DNA of 27,152 nucleotides, taken from NCBI GenBank assembly GCA_903879995.1, contig CAIRNW010000323.1, positions 1 through 27,152 on the forward strand, in the 5' to 3' direction. Shown in pieces: positions 23,740 through 27,152 of this stretch. Under the pieces are notes generated by a model. The model saw nothing but the letters and a program-made list of their open reading frames with translations, did not search any database and had not been told where the DNA came from. The position numbers and the translations under genes were made by a program. The stretch is from an uncultured Bacteroidota bacterium. Lineage in GTDB: Bacteria > Bacteroidota > Bacteroidia > Chitinophagales > Chitinophagaceae. Each line of letters begins with the position of its first letter. Within the stretch, counting starts at the first letter, position 1.

Positions 23740-25407
23740 TTACTCTATTCTTTTTTTAGTGAAGTAATAGTTGTCAGAAATTGTATTGACAAGGCTCCAA
23801 TCAGGTACTTTTATTTGTTGCCATTCTGTGTTACAAATTATTTTCAATTTTTCCTGATCTCCCATTTGAATGGGCATAGAAAAATTCTTGTTACAATTTG
23901 AAAATCGATACCGGAGTAGTCCATCTTGATAGGCGTACTCAAAAACAGGGATTTTAGTGTCCCGTAAATACTGATCAAAAGTTGCCTGCAGCGGCAATCC
24001 TGTTTTTTTTATGAAATAATCCTCGATTTCCTTGGTATCAACTGTTTGATGGTAGAAGTCTTTATTCAAGCCTAATAAAATTTCACGAAATAAGTTGTCG
24101 TTATTGATTTGGGTACGAATGTGATGAAGCATGCCAGCACCTTTGTTGTACATATCTCCACTTCCTTCGTGATTCACACCATAGGATCCGATAATAGTAC
24201 GGTCATTTCTGATTTTTGTTCGAATTCCCTGACAATATGCATCTGCGGCTTTCTTACCGTAGTGGTATTCTATAAAAAGCACCTCGCTGTACATCGTGAA
24301 TCCTTCATGCACCCACATGTCTGCAATATCATTAGTGGTAATGTTATTGGCAAACCATTCGTGTCCGCTTTCATGAATAATGATATAGTCCCAATCTTTA
24401 CCCCAGCCTGTGCCGGAAAGGTCACGACCTCTGTATCCATTCGTAAATCCATTCCCGTATGCAATAGCACTTTGATGTTCCATTCCCAGGTGGGAGGATT
24501 CTACTAATTTGAAGCCATCTTCTTGGAAAGGGTAGGGGCCAAACCAATACTCAAAGGCATCTAGCATTCTCTTGGTATCCCTGTTAAATTGGGGGACTGC
24601 TTTTTCTAAATTGTAGTCCAATACCCAATAGGACAGCTCAAGTTTTTTTCCTGTTTTGCTTAAATAGGTGTCTTCCCAATTGGAATATTTCCCAATGTAA
24701 GGCACGATGTTGTAGTTATTGATGGGATTTGAGACACTCCAGGTGGTTGCCATTTTACCATCACTAAATTTTTCGGAGGCTAGCTTTTTACCGTTGGCAA
24801 CCACTTGCAACGTATCTGCGGTAATTACAGTAAGGCTAGCCCCACGATCAGGTTCGTCGCTTTGATGATCTTTACATGGATACCAGACGCTAGCTCCCAA
24901 TCCTTGACAAGCCACCGTCATCCAGGGCCTTCCTTTTTTATCAGTTGTAAATATCCATCCGCCATCCCAAGGCGGATTTTTAGCAAGTAATGGTTTTCCG
25001 CTGTAAAATATTGTTAGAGAATCAGAAATTTGATTTTTGACTTTTCCCAGCTCAATAAGCCAAGCATTAGCACCTTTCTTGCTATAGCGAACGGATTTTC
25101 CATGATAAATTACACTATCAATTTGTAAGGGACGCTGTAAGTCAATTTGTAATTCACCCGAATTGCTTTTTTTTATAGATGCAAAGCGAATTTTGTTAGA
25201 ACCATTGATCTCCTTTTTAAGATAATTAGGTTCAATGGTGATTTGATAGTGAAGAACATTCCACCAGCTTCTGTCCTTGTTGAGGGTTCCACGGAGCGTA
25301 TCATCCGAATTGAACTGAATTGAATTTAATTGTGCATTAGCAGTTGTTCCTGTGCTTAATAGGAAGGCAAGGAAGGAAGACAATAAAAAAACACTGGTCA
25401 ATTTCAT
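23740..25407 (-). CDS. Secreted M1 family zinc aminopeptidase
   Basis: The 555-aa enzyme should remove N-terminal residues from peptides outside the cytoplasm. A signal peptide ends near TTANA at residue 25. An N-terminal beta-sandwich domain leads to the thermolysin-like catalytic domain. There the zinc site is HESGH (345-349) with E368 nineteen residues after the first His, and the catalytic tyrosine is likely in MYNKGAGML. The exopeptidase motif is GMEH (308-311) in place of the usual GAMEN, a change I associate with the Bacteroidota branch of the family. The protein is shorter than typical M1 enzymes because it lacks the large C-terminal helical domain. It is followed closely by the flippase gene. 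Confidence 0.9.
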   Translation of the reverse strand: MKLTSVFLLSSFLAFLLSTGTTANAQLNSIQFNSDDTLRGTLNKDRSWWNVLHYQITIEPNYLKKEINGSNKIRFASIKKSNSGELQIDLQRPLQIDSVIYHGKSVRYSKKGANAWLIELGKVKNQISDSLTIFYSGKPLLAKNPPWDGGWIFTTDKKGRPWMTVACQGLGASVWYPCKDHQSDEPDRGASLTVITADTLQVVANGKKLASEKFSDGKMATTWSVSNPINNYNIVPYIGKYSNWEDTYLSKTGKKLELSYWVLDYNLEKAVPQFNRDTKRMLDAFEYWFGPYPFQEDGFKLVESSHLGMEHQSAIAYGNGFTNGYRGRDLSGTGWGKDWDYIIIHESGHEWFANNITTNDIADMWVHEGFTMYSEVLFIEYHYGKKAADAYCQGIRTKIRNDRTIIGSYGVNHEGSGDMYNKGAGMLHHIRTQINNDNLFREILLGLNKDFYHQTVDTKEIEDYFIKKTGLPLQATFDQYLRDTKIPVFEYAYQDGLLRYRFSNCNKNFSMPIQMGDQEKLKIICNTEWQQIKVPDWSLVNTISDNYYFTKKRIE

Positions 25408-25422
25408 GGCAGTAACTTGTTG

Positions 25423-25441
25423 GTAGGCTAATTTAACCTAC
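25423..25441 (-). other. Short hairpin between msrA and the M1 gene
   Basis: On the minus strand GTAGGTTA pairs with TAGCCTAC around a 3-nt loop (one G-U pair), two bases after the msrA stop. No T-run follows, so it is not a standard terminator. It might stabilise the msrA 3' end or mark a processing site. Confidence 0.35.
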
Positions 25442-25443
25442 TC

Positions 25444-26166
25444 TTAGTTATTCTGCGCCTCTTTCTTTCTTTTGTCAGCAAAAACTTTTCTAAACTTTTC
25501 CAATTTTGGCTGGATCACAAATTGGCAATATGGATTTGCATTCCCGTTTACTTCAAAATACTGTTGGTGGTAGTTTTCTGCAGGATAAAAAACGGTAAAG
25601 GGACTTATCTCAGTAACGATGGGGCTTGACCAAGCGCCACTCTCGTTTAATTCATTTTTATATTGTGTTGCTTTTTGCTTTTGTATTTCATTGTGATAAA
25701 ATACAGCACTTCTGTATTGGGTGCCTATATCATTACCCTGTCTGTTCAATGTTGTTGGATCGTGTGTTTTCCAAAAAACCTCTAACAGTTCGTCATAGCT
25801 TATAATATTGGGGTCAAAAGTAATTTGAATGCATTCCGCATGTCCAGTGGTGCCCTCGCAAACTTCCTTATAGGTTGGGTTTTTAGTTTGCCCCCCCGTA
25901 TAGCCAGATACTGCACTCGCCACACCCTTCAATTCTTCAAAAATTGCTTCAGTGCACCAAAAACATCCGTTTGCAAAAGTTGCTATTTCCATAATTGTTG
26001 GTTTATCAGCATTTATTGGGTTCATTTTTATAGTTGATTTAATTGTTGACTCGTTTTGGCCTTGCCCAAGACAGCTGGGAAGTGCAAATATTCCAATTAT
26101 GGAAAATAGAATCAAAAAAAATACTCGTAATGGGTAGAAGCTGTAATACATAATTTGGGATGACAT
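25444..26166 (-). CDS. msrA: Peptide methionine sulfoxide reductase A, lipoprotein
   Basis: MsrA reduces methionine-S-sulfoxide in proteins. The 240-aa protein has the family motif NGCFWCTEAIFEELKGV with catalytic C68, GYTGG, and the terminal region YHQQYFE near the substrate site. Unlike the cytoplasmic form it carries an N-terminal hydrophobic stretch (FFLILFSIIGIFA) ending in LPSC, a lipobox, so it is probably anchored in the envelope. I chose ATG 26166. A TTG at 26178 would extend it by four residues but overlaps a promoter-like box, and ATG 26151 is also possible. No msrB domain is fused. The M1 peptidase gene follows after 36 bp. Confidence 0.93.
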   Translation of the reverse strand: MSSQIMYYSFYPLRVFFLILFSIIGIFALPSCLGQGQNESTIKSTIKMNPINADKPTIMEIATFANGCFWCTEAIFEELKGVASAVSGYTGGQTKNPTYKEVCEGTTGHAECIQITFDPNIISYDELLEVFWKTHDPTTLNRQGNDIGTQYRSAVFYHNEIQKQKATQYKNELNESGAWSSPIVTEISPFTVFYPAENYHQQYFEVNGNANPYCQFVIQPKLEKFRKVFADKRKKEAQNN

Positions 26167-26176
26167 TATATTAAAC

Positions 26177-26204
26177 AAATTACTAGCTTACTTGTTTTAC
26201 AAAT
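26177..26204 (-). promoter_or_regulatory. Candidate promoter of msrA
   Basis: The minus strand shows TTTG, 17 bp, then TAATTTG, a box one base short of TAnnTTTG. It sits about 10 bp before the chosen ATG and overlaps the TTG at 26178, which argues against that start. Confidence 0.35.
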
Positions 26205-26219
26205 GAGGTCAATTTCATA

Positions 26220-26227
26220 TATTTTTG
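26220..26227 (+). promoter_or_regulatory. Candidate -7 box of the secreted-protein gene
   Basis: TATTTTTG fits TAnnTTTG and lies 16 bp before the ATG at 26244. The nearest TTG is 25 bp upstream, longer than usual. An inverted repeat TGTGT / ACACA begins inside the box and ends on the first base of the start codon. Confidence 0.4.
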
Positions 26228-26243
26228 TGTCAAATTTTTACAC

Positions 26244-26750
26244 ATGAAATTAAATAGCTATTTGTTAACTTTTTTGCTCATTTTTTTATTTCCCCCGTTG
26301 GTAGCTTGGGGGCAGGCTCAAGAGACTTATGCTGATGAACAAAGATTACAGCAAGTAAGGCGTAAAGAAGCAATGCTATTTAAGCCAGAGAGTCCTGCTG
26401 AGGCAATTCAGGAAACGTTTGATATTCTTGGTTTCGGGGTGCCATCTTTTTCAATTTCCAACCATGCAAACGGCACGGAAGAAAGTTATTTACATCAATT
26501 ACGAGTAAGTTATCCTTTGCTTATATCAGGTGGAAAAAGTAACATACAAATTATATTTTACGGAATTGGGGATAAAGTGCCATATAGTGTAGTTAAAGAA
26601 GACACTGGTGCCATTGTTTACTTCCCACTTCAGGTGCATGATCAATTAAGAACACGAGTTGAACAAGCAATTGCCTCTAGAAAAAAAGTGCAATTAAGAA
26701 TTAATATTAAGCCCTCTGGGTTTCGTGAGGCAGTATGGTTAATAAACTAG
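26244..26750 (+). CDS. Secreted protein of unknown function
   Basis: I do not recognise this 168-aa protein. A Sec signal peptide (MKLNSYLLTFLLIFLFPPLV) is probably cleaved after GQA at residue 25; no lipobox cysteine is present, and the mature part has no cysteine at all. The mature N-terminus is charged and probably helical (ETYADEQRLQQVRRKEAMLF). Then comes a mixed region with alternating hydrophobic residues that suggest beta strands (SNIQIIFYGIG, AIVYFPLQV, VQLRINIKP). It may be a small periplasmic domain. It stands alone, diverging from msrA, and is followed by a 259-bp non-coding stretch. Signal peptide, ATG and upstream -7 box support a real gene. Confidence 0.7.
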   Translation: MKLNSYLLTFLLIFLFPPLVAWGQAQETYADEQRLQQVRRKEAMLFKPESPAEAIQETFDILGFGVPSFSISNHANGTEESYLHQLRVSYPLLISGGKSNIQIIFYGIGDKVPYSVVKEDTGAIVYFPLQVHDQLRTRVEQAIASRKKVQLRINIKPSGFREAVWLIN

Positions 26751-26833
26751 ATTTACTATTCAAATGGGTGTGGTAGGTTTTCACAACGTTTTGAAATGAA
26801 AACAATTTAAAACGCCTTTTTGGGGCTTTATAA

Positions 26834-26956
26834 ATCCTTCAAGTATGGAGAGATTCCCCCTTGCTTCCTTCGGGAATTGAAAGAAGCATTAAGGATATTG
26901 TTTGCCTAGGCTTCCCCCCACCATTTTTAATGATGCTCACTTTGGAGTGCAAGCAT
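26834..26956. other. Non-coding stretch with two hairpins
   Basis: The 259 bp between 26750 and tRNA-Ser hold no reading frame of note. TGCTTCCTTC (26862-26871) pairs with GAAAGAAGCA (26879-26888) with one mismatch and a 7-nt loop. ATCCTT (26834-26839) could pair with AAGGAT (26891-26896), enclosing that hairpin. A second hairpin at 26933-26956 pairs ATGCT-CACT with AGTG-AGCAT, with a 2-nt bulge and loop TTGG. This could be a small structured RNA or an untranslated 3' region of the gene before it. I match it to no known RNA family, and the strand is uncertain. Confidence 0.35.
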
Positions 26957-26970
26957 ATCTCGATTATCTA

Positions 26971-26999
26971 ATTAAAAATGCACCTTGTCGGGGCATTTA
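26971..26999 (-). terminator. Probable terminator of tRNA-Ser
   Basis: On the minus strand, 11 bp after the tRNA 3' end, AAATGC pairs with GCATTT, and two further G-C pairs lie beyond a mismatch. A TTTTTAATT stretch follows. The stem is weaker than that behind tRNA-Cys. Confidence 0.6.
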
Positions 27000-27009
27000 A
27001 TGTATTCAG

Positions 27010-27094
27010 CGGAGAGAGAGGGATTCGAACCCCCGGAGGTGTTACCCTCAACGGTTTTCAAGACCGCCGCAATCGACCGCTCTGCCATCTCTCC
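27010..27094 (-). tRNA. tRNA-Ser (UGA), CCA not encoded
   Basis: Read on the minus strand, the acceptor stem is GGAGAGA / TCTCTCC. The anticodon stem GCGGT / ACCGT holds loop CTTGAAA with anticodon TGA, which reads UCA codons. A long variable arm (class II) with TGAGGGTAACACCTCC is typical of tRNA-Ser. The T arm is GGGGG, TTCGAAT, CCCTC, and the discriminator is G. After it the DNA reads CTGA, so CCA must be added after transcription, unlike in the tRNA-Cys of this window. Promoter and terminator candidates lie on both sides, so it is probably a single-gene unit. Confidence 0.96.
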
Positions 27095-27098
27095 GGCG

Positions 27099-27130
27099 CG
27101 AATGTAAGACATGGTCAATTTTTAACCAAA
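27099..27130 (-). promoter_or_regulatory. Candidate promoter of tRNA-Ser
   Basis: On the minus strand TTTG (27127-27130) is followed after 20 bp by TACATTCG (27099-27106), one mismatch from TAnnTTTG. The tRNA 5' end is 4 bp further on. The box resembles the TATTTTCG upstream of tRNA-Cys. Confidence 0.5.
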
Positions 27131-27152
27131 TGAATGAGTATGATTAACTTCA

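Noticed and set aside
24109..24507. Plus-strand frame of 132 codons inside the M1 peptidase gene
   Set aside because: It is antisense to the conserved catalytic domain with no domain of its own.
1..27152. Mobile elements, CRISPR arrays, phage defence or toxin-antitoxin systems
   Set aside because: I found no transposase, integrase, regularly spaced repeats, terminal inverted repeats or target duplications, nor any recognisable defence domain.

Overview
The window reads as a chromosomal segment of a Bacteroidota bacterium, most likely Chitinophagaceae or a close relative; placement below phylum is a guess. Several intergenic regions carry the Bacteroidota -7 promoter element TAnnTTTG. Shine-Dalgarno-like sequence before start codons is not prominent. 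The content also fits: futalosine-pathway menaquinone genes, a YfhO-family membrane protein, a class of M1 peptidase with a GMEH motif, and a dnaE-trxA pair. There is no insertion sequence, prophage, CRISPR array or toxin system. Most genes are housekeeping genes packed very tightly.

Layout, left to right. (1) 1-3223: the C-terminal two thirds of release factor 3 (prfC) abuts purB tail to tail, and purB diverges from mqnA (chorismate dehydratase). (2) 3191-9440: a surface-glycan block with an FkbM-type methyltransferase, two GT2 glycosyltransferases, one GT4 glycosyltransferase and a large YfhO-family protein. (3) 9495-12427: a YhhQ-type queuosine-precursor transporter, then a minus-strand operon of nucleoside phosphorylase, dapF and a NUDIX hydrolase with overlapping start and stop codons. 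(4) 12469-14837: tRNA-Cys(GCA) with a strong terminator, then a small two-helix membrane protein, an FKBP lipoprotein and L-serine dehydratase on the plus strand. (5) 14818-17239: mqnE on the minus strand, diverging from a NupG-like nucleoside transporter. (6) 17309-21389: trxA and dnaE. (7) 21448-26750: an NlpC/P60 lipoprotein, a polysaccharide flippase, an M1 peptidase, an MsrA lipoprotein and a secreted protein of unknown function. (8) 26751-27094: a non-coding stretch with several hairpins, then tRNA-Ser(UGA).

How the genes fit together. mqnA and mqnE are the first two enzymes of futalosine-dependent menaquinone synthesis. The GT2, GT4, FkbM, YfhO and flippase genes point to a lipid-linked or cell-surface glycan. 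dapF and the NlpC/P60 protein serve peptidoglycan synthesis and turnover. The nucleoside phosphorylase and NupG-like transporter suggest nucleoside salvage.

The most unusual features are architectural. Six of seven convergent gene pairs overlap or abut at their stop codons. The purB and mqnA promoters appear to share one palindrome containing both -7 boxes. The spacer before tRNA-Ser holds several unexplained hairpins. I found no clear new defence, mobile or biosynthetic system.
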